Positions 12,055 through 23,239 of a stretch of DNA of 64,000 nt are shown here, one piece after another (the stretch's first letter is position 1; each line of letters begins with the position of its first letter). The notes below the pieces were generated by a model. That model was not told where the DNA came from. It made no database searches and was given only the letters and a program-made list of their open reading frames with translations. Made by a program: the position numbers and the translations under genes. The stretch covers positions 39,920,757-39,984,756 of the forward strand of contig CM030711.1 in the NCBI GenBank assembly GCA_017979445.1, written 5' to 3'. This DNA is from Akebia trifoliata. Taxonomy: Eukaryota > Streptophyta > Magnoliopsida > Ranunculales > Lardizabalaceae.

Positions 12055-13449
12055 ACAAATAAGAATAAGATGAATTGTATCAATATCCAGATTGAGTGGG
12101 GTTTTATTCTTGTTTGGATCAGTTGTATGAGTTTTGTCTTTGGGTATGTTTTCATGTGTGGATTTTGTACAGTTTTCTTCTATTCTTGTCAATTGTTCTC
12201 CAATTGAAGTAAGATATCTGTTTGTATAATTATTTTGTTTCATTATATTGTCTATGTCTTTTCCTGTAGGGGCTAGTTGGTCTATATCTTTAAATTTTAT
12301 TGCTTTATAAGGTGATCCTATTACTGTATCTTTATCTACTGGAATTACTATTTCGTTTATGGGAGGAGGATGGACAGATTGTATTTGTCCGATTCTAGGA
12401 ACATCCCATAGATTTGACTTTGTTACATCAATTTCCTTTTGTACTGATTTTTTGAAGTATTTATTATACCATGTGAAGAAAGGAATTTGTTTCTTTGTTT
12501 TATTTAAGTGATCATAATAATATTTCCAACTTGTTCTTGAAAGTTTTCTGATCTTTCTTCAAATTCTTCTTTTTCTTTTGAAAGGAGATATTCTAATTTT
12601 ATTTGGGGAATATTTGGCTTAAATTCTATTTTTTCTATTACATGAATTTGTGGTAAGTCATCTTGCATTTGTGATTGGGTTGGAGAAGAATTAGGAGATT
12701 GTATATTTGGCTTTCTGGGGTCATGGTAATATGGAGCAGGGATTGTCTCATCTTTAATTCCTTTGAGTTTTAGATCTCTACTTGTAGAGGCTCTGCTTAT
12801 TGATGTTCTTTCGGGGACTAGGTTTTCTGTTAATGGTATTGTTGTTACAAAGTTTGTTTCATCTGTAAGTATGACTGATCTTTTGAATGAAGGAAAGTTT
12901 ATTTCTATATTCCCATCAGGATATTGGATTATTGATTCTGGTTCCTTATTTTCTGGGATTTGTGATTGGCCTTCTCCTGTAAGGTTCCATGTTAATGGTA
13001 ATTGGACATCATTCCAAGAAATTCTTTTTGGAACTAGTTTATTTGATTTGTATATGTTACTTTGTAATAAAAGAGTTTCTCATTCTAAGGATGGTTTTGA
13101 TAATGCTCCTGGGTTTATTGTTGTAGTCATTGTCTTGTATACTATTCTAAATACTAATGCTAAGGGTTGGGATCCTGGAATCATACTATATCCTGAGGTT
13201 TGAATGTTAAGACTTAAGACTTTCATAATTCCTGGATCTGATAGAGCTACTGTAAAATTTGGAAAGCTATCAAAGTATATTGGCCCATCACAAAGGCTGG
13301 ATTCTACTAGTCCTAATAAGGAATCTGTAAAATTGAGGTGTCTTTTGTCTCTTAGACATAATAGTACCGAGGCTTTTAACCCTATCCTTGTTAAGGGTTT
13401 TATTCCTACTTGAATTAATCCAATATGTAAGAACTTGTGTTTCTGTTGA
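12055..13449 (-). pseudogene. endogenous pararetrovirus fragment (movement-protein region)
   Basis: Read on the minus strand from about 13449 the sequence is open for roughly 300 codons and matches the 30K-type movement-protein region of Caulimoviridae polyproteins, which lets virus pass through plasmodesmata. The frame breaks near 12525-12545 (stop and frame change) and continues in another frame to about 12055, into the linker between movement and coat regions. It complements the protease-RT piece at 1-2537 but is inverted and about 9.5 kb away. It sits directly beside the plastid rps4 fragment. Family assignment is good; genus (florendovirus-like) is inference. Confidence 0.75.
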
Positions 13450-13864
13450 TGTCTTAAAATTGATTCACATTGATTACATCAAAGAATAAAAAAGGTCAAT
13501 CGAATTAAAATTGAGATTCAATAGCCCAATCGATGAATGACCATAAACAAAATGAATAACATAAGATCGCTACTCCCATTATCTAAAAAGAAAGTAAAAA
13601 AACGTGTAAGCAAGAAAAAATAAAATAAAATCTTTTTAAATAGAAATCGAGTTTCTATAAAAGGTTGGACGAAAAGATAAAGGGGACCCCTTTTGCTAAG
13701 CTCTTCTTCTTCTCTCTTGATGTCTTCTTCTTCAACGGAAAATTCAGCAATAGTCCTTCTCTCTTTCCACGTCTTCTTCTACAAGGTATGCTTTAAAGGA
13801 TTTGGGCTCTGATCCCTGCACTCACCCCCATCTCCAACTCCCTTGCTGCTTTCATTATCTTCAC
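13450..13864. other. non-coding flank
   Basis: No gene. 13450-13640 has a plastid-spacer look (poly-A/T with GATCGCTACTCCC) but I cannot confirm it. TC-rich sequence from 13690 resembles the promoter side of the LTR-like repeat that continues after the hAT element. Confidence 0.3.
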
Positions 13865-13872
13865 GTCACTAC

Positions 13873-14072
13873 TAGGGGTGCACATTGGATTGGGTAAATC
13901 CGAGAACCGAACCAATCCGAAACCTTTTAGATTAGATTGGTTCGGATTGAGCATAGTTTGGTTCGGGTACGGATTGTATATTAAAAAATCCAATTAATTT
14001 GGTTTGGTTCCGGATTAGGGGTATAATAGAACCGAACCAATCTGAGAACTGAACTAATCTGAAGTATCTATT

Positions 14073-14138
<66 letters not shown>

Positions 14139-14730
14139 ATGTAGAGGTAACTCACTAAAGTTTTCAACTTTATCTTATCTATTTTTTTTCTAACAAAAAC
14201 TCATAAAAATGTACACAAATCTCTCTCTCAACTCTCAAATGAATCAACCATTTATGGAAAAACTTTTTCAAAGAGTTTGATTCCTTATTTTTTTACGAGA
14301 ATCTTTATGCCGTATTTGTTAGATGAAATATACTATACGAACCTAGGCTTGGATACGTTGATCTACCATTTATGGATTAGTTTCCTCACTAATCCATCCA
14401 AAATACCAATTTTAAAATTGTAATTTTTTTTAGTCTCATCGAGCTTCATCTAATTTTCAATTTTTACTAATTTCAGTCAGAATTTAATCATAAAATCATT
14501 TTCATTTTTTAAATAGGCATTATTTATGATCTAATCCAAAGGGTTCCTCTTTTGAAAGAAAAAATACTAGTTTTTCTATTTTGAAAGTATGAGAACCGAG
14601 AACCGATCTGAACCAATCCGAACCAAGGTTGGTTTGGATTGGTTCGGTTCCAAATTTGTAGAACCGATTATGTTTGGTTCGGTTCCAATTTTGCCAAAAT
14701 CCGAATCAATCCGAACCATGTGCACCCCTA
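13873..14730. mobile_element. hAT-type non-autonomous element, 858 bp
   Basis: Terminal inverted repeats TAGGGGTGCAC (13873) and GTGCACCCCTA (ending 14730) are flanked by an 8-bp duplication, GTCACTAC at 13865-13872 and GTCATTAC at 14731-14738, with one mismatch. Eight-bp duplications and TAGGGGTG ends fit hAT elements. Subterminal arrays of GGTTCGGATTGG-like words occur in both orientations. No transposase. A long (TA)n lies inside. Confidence 0.85.
14075..14134. repeat. (TA)n microsatellite
   Basis: About 30 uninterrupted TA dinucleotides inside the hAT-type element. Confidence 0.95.
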
Positions 14731-14738
14731 GTCATTAC

Positions 14739-17118
14739 AGCCCAGTCTTCTTTTCCATTAGACTTGCAAAAATCTCTTCCAATCACGTTTGACAGCACTC
14801 GTCTCTCTCAACTCTCCCTACCATTTTCTTTTTCACAACTCCACTGTAACACAGCCCTTTCTTCTCTGATAAACTAGTGTAACATTATCTCTCTGCCCTC
14901 ATTTCTTTCACAGTCCTCGCAGTTTATGTCTCATATCTCTTATAGCTCACTATAGTCCACTCCTCATCTCTCTCACAACCCTCGCCAACTTTCACAGTTC
15001 ATGTCTCCACGTCTTCTTTTACAGGCTCTCTTCCAAAAAAAAAAAAAAATTCTGCTGCACAGCCCATCTCAAACGCCCCTCTCTCTGCTTGCATCTCCCT
15101 CACAGCCCATCTCCAACATCCCTCCCCCTGCACAAAACTATCCTCTTCTCCAAACGTGAAATTATGAACTCCTCTTCCACTTCTCTACGGGCTGGGCATA
15201 ATCCTCTCTAACTTTTTATAGTAGCAAGGCCTTTCTCTCAATCATGTTTGTAGTAGCCTAGGGAGATCAAACTCTCTCTTAAACTCTGTTTCACAACAGC
15301 AAAAGAACAAACAAAAGAAAAAAAAAAGATTGAAAAGAAAAAGAAGACCTTGCAACTCTATCACCTTCATCAACCTACATCCTTCATCAAACACAACTCA
15401 GTACATTCCCTTTACCTTTCACTCATTTTCACTATCTCAATTCAAACCCCATAACAATCGTCACCCCATCTCCCCCTCTCTTTTTAATTCCCCAAATGCA
15501 TCCTCGCACCATAGCACATCTTCTCTGTCTTGTTCAATGCCCACCAATACTTACTTCTATCTTCATTCTCCATAGCCACCTATACCCGTTGCTCTCATAA
15601 GCTTTTGATGAATCAAGCTTGAAGGAACACATGGTAACCCCCATTCTATTGTAGAGGTAAGTCTGATTTCAATACTGTTTGTTTTATTTTATTTTATATT
15701 TTGTTATTTTTCTCTTCATGATTTTTAAAAAAAATTTATTTTAGGACTGCTCTATCCATTGATGCTTTATATTGTTCTTGGATGTTACTCATCTTGTGAC
15801 TTGTGGTTCTCATCCCTTTCGTTCTTATTTTTAATACTCATAGGATTAGGGGTTGTATTATTTGTGTGAAATTTATGATCACCATGTTTAAGCTGGTGAA
15901 ATCAAAGTTACATGAATTTCTTTTACTAGAATAACTTGAATTAATTTAGCAATTATCCATGTTTAGGAATAAATAAAAATTCAATTCGATTAATCCTAGC
16001 ACGTGATGTATTGTTTGATGATTCAAAGATTGGTTGTTAGATTGGAAGGTGTTCGTGATTTAACTATCAAATTGAGAGTTAATTTGTGTTCGAGTATTTT
16101 GTTTTCTCTAATTTAGAAATTTCCGGCATGTGATATGCTTATTGGGTTAATAAAAATTATCACTTGGATAGAAAATTGAAAATTTGATAAGTTTTTATGC
16201 TTGCAATTAATCAATAGATAATTTGGTAAACATGCACGCTTCAGATGATGACTATTTTGGACATTTAAAATTTTTGCGCTTATCCTTATTTTATTAATTC
16301 AAAAATTGGACGTATGTGAAATCCTCTTAATTTATAAATTTTACATATATTCATATGCTATCAATTTTGAAAGTTGTTGTGTTCGTATGTTACCAATTTG
16401 GTAATTTTGTATGGCTCATATTCTCCTGATTTGGGAATTTTACTAACTTGGGAAATTCGTGTTCATAAGTTTCTATTTTGAAATTTTCATTTTTTGAAAT
16501 TTCTAATTTGGGAATTCATCATATTTGCAAATTTCTAATTTGAAAATTTTCACATTCCTAATTTAGAAACTTCATAAATTATCAATTTAGAAATTTCACA
16601 TTCATAATTTTTTAATTTGGAAAATTTTCATAAATTCCTATTTTATTTGATTTGGAAAATATTCGCTTGTGTGGATTTTTAATTGGAGAATATTTCCATA
16701 TGAACTCTAGAATACATGATGTGATTTGGGAATTTTCAAGGTTTTCCCTTTTTTGCAAGATTCGAAAAATCATGTAATGATTGGGAAAAATTTAGCCGTA
16801 AGATTCATTTAGTAGACCCGATATAAATTGATGATGATGAGCCTTGACCATAGTCTTTCCCATTGATAATAGGTTAGTCTTGGATCGTAGTAGAGACCGA
16901 TCATTTTGATTAGACGGGTTCGGTACCCAATACCTTCCAAAACTCGTAATTTGACCTTTTACTCATTTCTCTGATCCGTTGACCAATCCATATCCATCTA
17001 GAGTTATTTTTAGTTCTTAGACCTAAACTAAGTGACGACTCCTATTTCTCAGAAAATCCCCCATTTACCAATCAGAGTCCTTTTCACTATTTAATGAAAA
17101 AGGGTCGAGGTGATTTCA
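14739..17118 (+). mobile_element. Ty3 (Tat-like) LTR-like repeat, plus orientation
   Basis: The segment 16780-17118 is clearly the reverse complement of 29407-29720: both carry a block on pending cases of GACCGATCATTTTGAT, then AGTGACGACTCC-like sequence and the end GGTCGAGGTGATTTCA. The similarity extends leftward through short repeats of AATTTGGGAATTT (about 16360-16720). The TC-rich leader at 14740-15600 is comparable in composition to 31000-31755. Sequence of the TGGCGACTCC type is associated with Tat/Ogre Ty3 elements. The right end at 17118 (TTTCA) is clear; the left end is not. The hAT element lies within or at the edge of it. No coding sequence is visible. Confidence 0.6.
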
Positions 17119-18311
17119 GAATAATTTGCGAATTATACCCAAATTTTATTAATGATACTAGTAACGATTAAAACTTTCGTCCATTTTGACTCCCTATAAA
17201 TAATTGTGACTTTTTTATTATTATTATTTTATCTTATTTGAATTATTTATGATTTTTTTCACGAATTAAAAAAAAAATACTTTTTACAAAAAGTGGTGAG
17301 AAAACAAATTAACTTTTATTTTTATATAAAATAATTATATCCTAATTTCGCATGATAATATTTTCATTATTTTCTTTTTCAACTTAAAGGTTTTGCCATT
17401 AAACAATCACACACCATTGTTCATTATCAAATCGCAAGATCATCGACTAACAAATTAGTTTTTCACTTATTTTATATTATCTTCACTCATTTTATATCTC
17501 TTCTCTCTTGGTCTCCCAATTTTTTTAAACAGGAATATTGGCAACACAATTAAGTAAGAGAGTATGTGCTTTGTATTATAAAGATTTATGTGAACTGTAA
17601 TATTAATCATACAAAAATTACTACGTTCTTCATTTAAAATTTGTTCTATGTTATTCTAAAAGAAGAATTAAAATATTTAATAAATATGTGTAGAAGTATT
17701 TGAGTTTTCATGATTTGATTTAAGGCTTAAATATTTGATAAATATGTATAGAAGTATCAAATATTCTTAATTTTCAAAAAGATAAGTTCTATGTTTAATA
17801 ATAATTCTGTAAAATGAAATATAAAAATAATATCTTAAAAAGATTGTGAAGTTCTTTAAATATGTAGATATGAGTATTATGAAAAAATTAATATATATAT
17901 ATATATATATATATAAAACAAAATTTTGAAAGTTTTTTAGAGTATTGAACTTGAATAGAACCCGAAACATTCTCGTATCGCACATTTTTTCGTTTTTCGA
18001 TGTTTTGATCAAATATTTAAATGAATTGCTAAATATATATTTACAGTCGTACTCCAATCAATTTTGTAATTTTTTACCGTACACTGAATTGTTAACTATG
18101 AGCTTAAATTATTATTTATTTTAAATACAAAGCTCAATGTTATGTAGTGCAGAGCAATGGACTCCTTCCATCATTATCTTAATTTCAGACTCAAACAGTA
18201 GGGGTATTTCAGTAATATTAACTTAAATCTTGCAAACTGGACAAACTTTTATCAGCAAAAAACTAGATTTTACTTCTTTATTTTTCCTGCCCACAAGTCT
18301 TCTTTTCATTG
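17119..18311. other. intergenic, AT-rich, probable upstream region of the callose synthase gene
   Basis: No gene recognised. A (TA)n tract lies at about 17889-17914. The final 150 bp lead into the duplicated leader. I see no clear TATA box. Confidence 0.4.
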
Positions 18312-18443
18312 GCTTTTATTCCTTTGTACAAAAGGTTGCTTAAAGCAGACACTCTCTCTCTCTCTGTTTATACTTCGTCTTAAGGGTTTTCGTGTTCACT
18401 GGTACTCTTATCTGCAACAGATCTAAGAACTCTCTTCTTTCTA

Positions 18444-18455
18444 ATGGCGATTTGA
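18444..18455 (+). promoter_or_regulatory. minimal upstream ORF, first copy
   Basis: ATGGCGATTTGA encodes three residues and a stop. It lies in the first copy of the duplicated leader, upstream of the callose synthase start. It would matter only if transcription starts upstream of it. Confidence 0.45.
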
Positions 18456-18621
18456 ACTCTATTCCATCTGTAATCTGCTTCATTAGCTTTTATTCCTTTC
18501 TACTAAAGGTTGCTTAAAGCAGACACACACTCTCTCTCTCTCTGCTTTTACTTCGTCTTAAGGGTTTTCGTGTTCTCTGGTACTCTTATCTGCAACAGAT
18601 CTAAGAACTCTCTTCTTTCTA

Positions 18622-18633
18622 ATGGCGATTTGA
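18622..18633 (+). promoter_or_regulatory. minimal upstream ORF, second copy
   Basis: Identical ATGGCGATTTGA in the second leader copy, created by the tandem duplication. Confidence 0.5.
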
Positions 18634-18674
18634 ACTCTATTTCATCTGTAATCTACTTCATTTCTAAGCTCAAA

Positions 18675-18686
18675 ATGTGTGGTTAG
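18675..18686 (+). promoter_or_regulatory. minimal upstream ORF, third
   Basis: ATGTGTGGTTAG, 53 bases before the main start, again three residues and a stop. It is outside the duplicated unit. Confidence 0.5.
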
Positions 18687-18738
18687 GTTCAAACAAGGAA
18701 AAAGGCTTCTTTGGGGTGTTCTTTGTTAGGGTTTCAAG

Positions 18739-21303
18739 ATGTCTGCTAGTAGAAGAGGTACTGATCCGCCGCCTCAGAGGCGGATCATGCGGACTCAAAC
18801 TGCTGGAAATCTCGGAGAATCTTCGATCTTCGATAGTGAGGTTGTACCATCTTCGCTTGTTGAGATTGCTCCGATCCTTCGTGTTGCCAATGAAGTCGAA
18901 TCCAGCAACCCTAGAGTTGCTTATCTCTGTAAGTTATTCTCTCTAGTTCGCTTTAATTAAGCGAGCTTCCAACCCATTTACACACTAACTTTTACTAAGA
19001 GCACCCCATGATGTGGGGTGTTCTTAGAAAAAAGTTGGTATGGCAATATAATCTCACTAAATTACACACTAAGACTATTAAAAAGTACGACTATATATGA
19101 AGTTAAAATCAAACACTCAGATTGTTCGATGCAAGACTTTATTAAGTTATATAATAGCAAAGATTATCTTATAATTTCATGTTTGGAATTAAGAGTGTAA
19201 ATATACAAAACCCACAGATCAGATTGAATATTTGTCAAATTGGTCCAACCATGGTCAGACCCTCGATGCAATTCGGTTGGACCAATGCATGTTTATTAAA
19301 ATCTCAAAAATAGGAAAAATTCCTTTATTTATATTCATAGAAGGATAATACAAAAAGCACCAATGATTCATAGACTCGACACCTGTTTGCTATAAGGGTA
19401 TTTTGGTAATCGGCAAGGAAAGATGCATATTGGTAAATTACCGAAACACCATTTCTAGGACAAGTGTCCATCATGAAGTGTTAGGGCAATGCTTTTAGAA
19501 AATGATAAATTGGGCATTAAAGCGAAGTTATAAGCCATAAAAAGAATAAACAGCCATAAGAAGTGTGGAAATGAAAATTAATAACAGTCCACATTTCCAC
19601 TACTAGTAAATGCAATTTGGGAGTTCGCGAGTAGAAAACTAGTATGTATGGAAATGAGAATGCTAATTTCACACTAACTACATGTTTCTTAATGTGTAAA
19701 AGACTTGCATAATAAACAGATTATCAAGTATTATATTCGTGCATTATTATATTTTTATTGTATGAATGAACACTAATATATTCAACTAATTATAACATGA
19801 AATGATTATATTCGCGTGCTTATATGAATGTATTAATAATATGCTTAGAACTTTTCAAAATGAGATGATATAGATACCTAACTAATTCTAACACACTTGA
19901 CTCTTATACTAATAATTGAATATTATGTGTACTCCAATGTATAAATAATTTATAAGTTTTGTTATTTTTATGAAATTTATCAATATTTTTAGAATATTTT
20001 TTCAGGAAATAATATTTCAGCTGAAGTTTATCCCCGATCAAAATATTTCCACTGAAATCTTGCCAATTTATACATAAAATTTGGTTGTTTTGGTCATAAT
20101 TCTCAGTTCATGAAACATTTCACAAAATGGATAAGGGTTTTGACCAAAATATATATAAAAGGTATCTGTTGGTTAAATTTTGTGTTGGGTCTTGTGGAAA
20201 TAGAAATATTTTGGTATATATATTGGACTTTGTCGAAGTTTAATACTATGCTATTAACTAACATGTGGGCATGTAAACATAAAAATAAAAATTGAGAGTT
20301 TATATTAAACAATTTGATTTCGTCGCGCATGAATAAACACTGCGGTTTACTCTAACCTTGCAACACTTCCAACCTTTACCTCTTTCCAAAAGTTTAAACC
20401 ACATTTGGTCTAAAGTTTTGTATAGTAATAGTGTTATTGATGAATTTAGATGATAGGATATCTTATGGTATCTATTCTATACCCATAATAGTGAATATAC
20501 ATAATATATTGTTATATCTCTGTAAGTAAATCCTCAATTGTAAAGGATAGGGTTTGCAGCCTGTGATAAATGCTAATCAATCTCTTGCAATATGGAAAGA
20601 AAAAAAATGGAAGTGTCACACTAGCGTTTATGCAGTGCAGGAATCCGACACATGTCAATATAAGTTATAACCTATTACACGAACAGTTTCCTACCAAGAA
20701 AAATATGACGATTACTAACATTGGGGGTAACGTAAACATGGAACAAATTGAGATTTTACTATAAAACGGGTCTATATGTTTTTTTTTTTTTATGGGTTAA
20801 ACAGTTATATTTCTTTATGCATGTATAAACAGCTAGGTGCAACTAGGTGTATTCTAGGTTTCAGATTTTTTTTTGATGCAATGTTTTGATCAAGAGAAAA
20901 ATCGAAATAGTATCAACCTAAACATTCCGAAATGGTCAATTCTTCGTTCCTCTCTCAGCCAAAAAGAATTGTGCTGGCATGAAATTATGTCTGCAAGACT
21001 TCCAACCTTACACGTCTTGCCAAAAGTTTTAACTATGGTTGAGATGAAGTTTTAAATTATAAAAATGATATGGGCCGATTATGATGGGTTTTTATTTTAT
21101 GTATAGTATACCTATAAAAATAATATACATAATTTATTGTTATATATATTTTTGTGATAGATTATTTATTGTTATGCTTATGAATGCTGGTGTTGGAAAT
21201 AGGTCGGTTCTACGCATTTGAGAAAGCTCACAGGTTAGACCCTACATCTAGTGGACGAGGTGTTCGTCAATTTAAGACTGCACTTTTGCAACGTCTAGAA
21301 AGG
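18739..21303 (+). CDS. callose synthase (glucan synthase-like), first two exons
   Basis: N-terminus of a plant callose synthase, the plasma-membrane enzyme making beta-1,3-glucan from UDP-glucose. Exon 1 is 18739-18928, ending at donor GTAAGT; exon 2 is 21203-21303, after acceptor AG and before donor GTAAAC. Joined they give exactly 97 codons. Diagnostic words are [34 protein letters not shown] and, in exon 2, [18 protein letters not shown] followed by [12 protein letters not shown], closest to the CalS1/CalS3 (GSL6/GSL12) group. The start is the first long-frame ATG and matches the family start. The enzyme is normally about 1950 residues from many exons; none of the later exons (Vta1-like domain, FKS1, membrane segments) are seen in the following 42 kb. 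The gene is therefore truncated here, or its rest lies beyond the assembly gap or window. No break is seen in these exons. Confidence 0.88.
18929..21202 (+). other. intron 1 of the callose synthase gene
   Basis: A 2.27 kb intron with GT..AG ends. It contains a short palindrome at about 18998-19026 (GAGCACCCC / GGGGTGTTC). Two diverged direct copies of a segment lie at about 20350-20530 and 21000-21170, sharing CTTCCAACCTTAC, CAAAAGTTT and ATACATAAT..TTATTGTTATAT blocks. No independent gene is seen in it. Confidence 0.65.
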
Positions 21304-21600
21304 GTAAACATTATGTTTCCTTCTATGTATTACTAGATATGACTGCATCTAATTTTCATCATTTAGATGTTTGCTTGCATATCATGTAATGTTATTGAGT
21401 TACTTTTAATGTTTTGCCAAACAATATCTTTATACGGTTTCATCTTTAGTTGATTTAATGGAAAAAAGGGGGATCATTTTTGTCATTTTCTATCACTACA
21501 TAAATTAAAGAAATTCATTGTATTCTTTTATTTATTTCATGTCAGTGTGATTGCCTCCATTGTACGTGGTAACTACTAAATGGTCTTCTTGATTGGTTAT

Positions 21601-21706
21601 TGTTGGGGTTCTTATTTTTATGTTCATATGTAGTGTCTTGGGCCTAGAACTTATGTTTATGCTCTATTAATGTGATATATACAGCCATAGAGGAGGCCAA
21701 ACCTAA

Positions 21707-21745
<39 letters not shown>

Positions 21746-21787
21746 TATGCTCTTCTCTTCTCTAACCTTTGAACTATATTCTTCACA
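21601..21787 (+). mobile_element. short copia-type LTR remnant
   Basis: The segment begins TGTTGGGGTT at 21601 and ends TTCACA at 21787, directly before a degenerate initiator-Met tRNA primer-binding site. A (CT)n run of about 34 bp sits in its second half. The length of 187 bp would suit a TRIM or a short copia LTR. No second LTR was found, so it is a fragment. Confidence 0.5.
21709..21742 (+). repeat. (CT)n microsatellite
   Basis: About 17 CT repeats within the LTR remnant. Confidence 0.95.
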
Positions 21788-21800
21788 TAGTATCGGAGCA
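21788..21800 (+). promoter_or_regulatory. degenerate tRNA-iMet primer-binding site
   Basis: TAGTATCGGAGCA differs at two positions from TGGTATCAGAGCA, the initiator-Met primer-binding site used by copia elements and pararetroviruses. It follows immediately after a CA LTR end, as expected. Confidence 0.55.
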
Positions 21801-21894
21801 CATCTAATCCTAGTTCTAATTTATATATATATATATCGATAAGCAAGGGCTATTGGAGGCTAGAGCCTTAAAAAAAAATTCAAGTTAAATCCTC

Positions 21895-22930
21895 TTACAA
21901 AATTAAAGATAACTCAAGGGGATGTTAACTAAGTCTACAAGAATGGACAAGTTTTGATTTGAGACCCCTTTCTTGGACAACCAGTCTGCAGTTCTATTCA
22001 ATTCTCTCCAAGCAAATAAAAATCTGTATTAGGGTCATAACGATGGTGTAATTGGTGATCCTAGTCAATACCGCGTGGTACCGTAATAGTGTATGTTGTG
22101 GCAACATAATGGACATATTGGAGGGGATACGATGTGGCCAATACAGGTGGCAATTAAGCAACATTTGCCCAACAACGTAACAAACCGAAAGGCCAATCGC
22201 ATGAGGGCTGTTTGAGGAAGCTTCCTGACCGTTAAGAGGGAGCATGCGAGGACAACTATATGTATGGTCATGCAGAGACAGTTAAGGGGTAGACTTATGA
22301 AAAGGCGACATGTGGAGATAATCGAGATGATTCAAATGAGAGCGAGTGGGACCAATGCTGCAATGCCAGTTGTACTTTTAGACAGATGGTGTTGATGTGG
22401 AGGCGAAGGCTGGATCTTTGGATTCCCAGTTGGCTTCTTTGGATTGATGGAGATTATTATAAAAGGGGAAAGGAAGGATGTGACAAGGGAATAAACCTTA
22501 TCCCACTAACAGTCACCAACAAAATCTAATGCTCATGAATCTTCGAAAATTTTCTTTAATGGATATTAAGAGGAGAAGGTGCTTCCACAATGTCTCAATC
22601 TTACTATTAAGACAATGGATAACATATCGAGAAGCTTAACTCACCTCCAGTCTAGAGGAACCCTTATGATAAGAGGCAATTTTAATACCTCTAACATCGC
22701 CTGCAATTCAATTGATGGGATATCAGTGAAAGAGGAACTATTGCTACCTACAAACTGAAATCTCCCTTGATAATCATTTTCTATAAACCTGAGGCCCCCA
22801 CCTTCATTCAATAAGGATCTATCAGTGTTCAGTTTGATATAATTTTCTTTTGGACACTCCCATTTGTCAACCTGTTGGTCAAATATCTTTAAAATTGGAT
22901 GACGGCCCCAATGTTGAAAAATGATCTCTC
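21895..22930 (-). pseudogene. LINE 3' fragment (RNase H) split by an insertion
   Basis: On the minus strand about 22930-22590 encodes an RNase H-like segment of plant L1 type (YIKLNTDRSLLNEGG, then DIPSIELQAMLEVLKL). At 22015-21900 the end of the same domain follows (RELNRTADWLSKKGV). Between about 22016 and 22500 lies unrelated sequence, so the fragment appears interrupted. Stops are present and only the 3' end of the LINE remains. It lies downstream of callose synthase exon 2 and may be intronic. Confidence 0.65.
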
Positions 22931-23239
22931 AAAATCATTATTTACTTGATCCCCTCACACCTAGCCTATATGTCGGCTTGAATAATCTGAAGAATGCTAG
23001 TGATGGGGTAGAACAATAGGGTTAGGGAAGGAGCACTCCTTGCATGAGGTTCTTATATTCATAATTGGGTTAATCTTTTATTGTAGAAAATCATCCAATC
23101 TTTTCGAGTTTATATATATATGAGACCTTCTCGGTGATGCTTGATAGGGTTGCAACTCGAGCGGGTTGAGACAGGTTGGGGATCAAATCGTGTCCAAGCC
23201 ACACTTGACAAACACCTACCCGTGCCCAACCCAACTGAT

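Larger units (their letters stand above)
18312..18660 (+). repeat. tandem duplication of the callose synthase leader
   Basis: A unit beginning GCTTTTATTCCTTT at 18312 is repeated from 18486, with a period of 174-179 bp. Both copies hold a (CT)n tract, the same GTCTTAAGGGTTTTCGTGTTC block, and an ATGGCGATTTGA mini-ORF. The copies differ at few positions and in CT-repeat length, so the duplication is young. It lies just upstream of the coding start at 18739 and is likely transcribed leader or core promoter. Confidence 0.88.

Noticed and set aside
12763..13203. 146-codon plus-strand frame
   Set aside because: It is the mirror of the minus-strand pararetrovirus movement-protein region, which has the family match.
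18677..18946. 89-codon frame overlapping callose synthase exon 1
   Set aside because: It starts at GTG and lies in another frame of the exon; the callose synthase frame has the family match.
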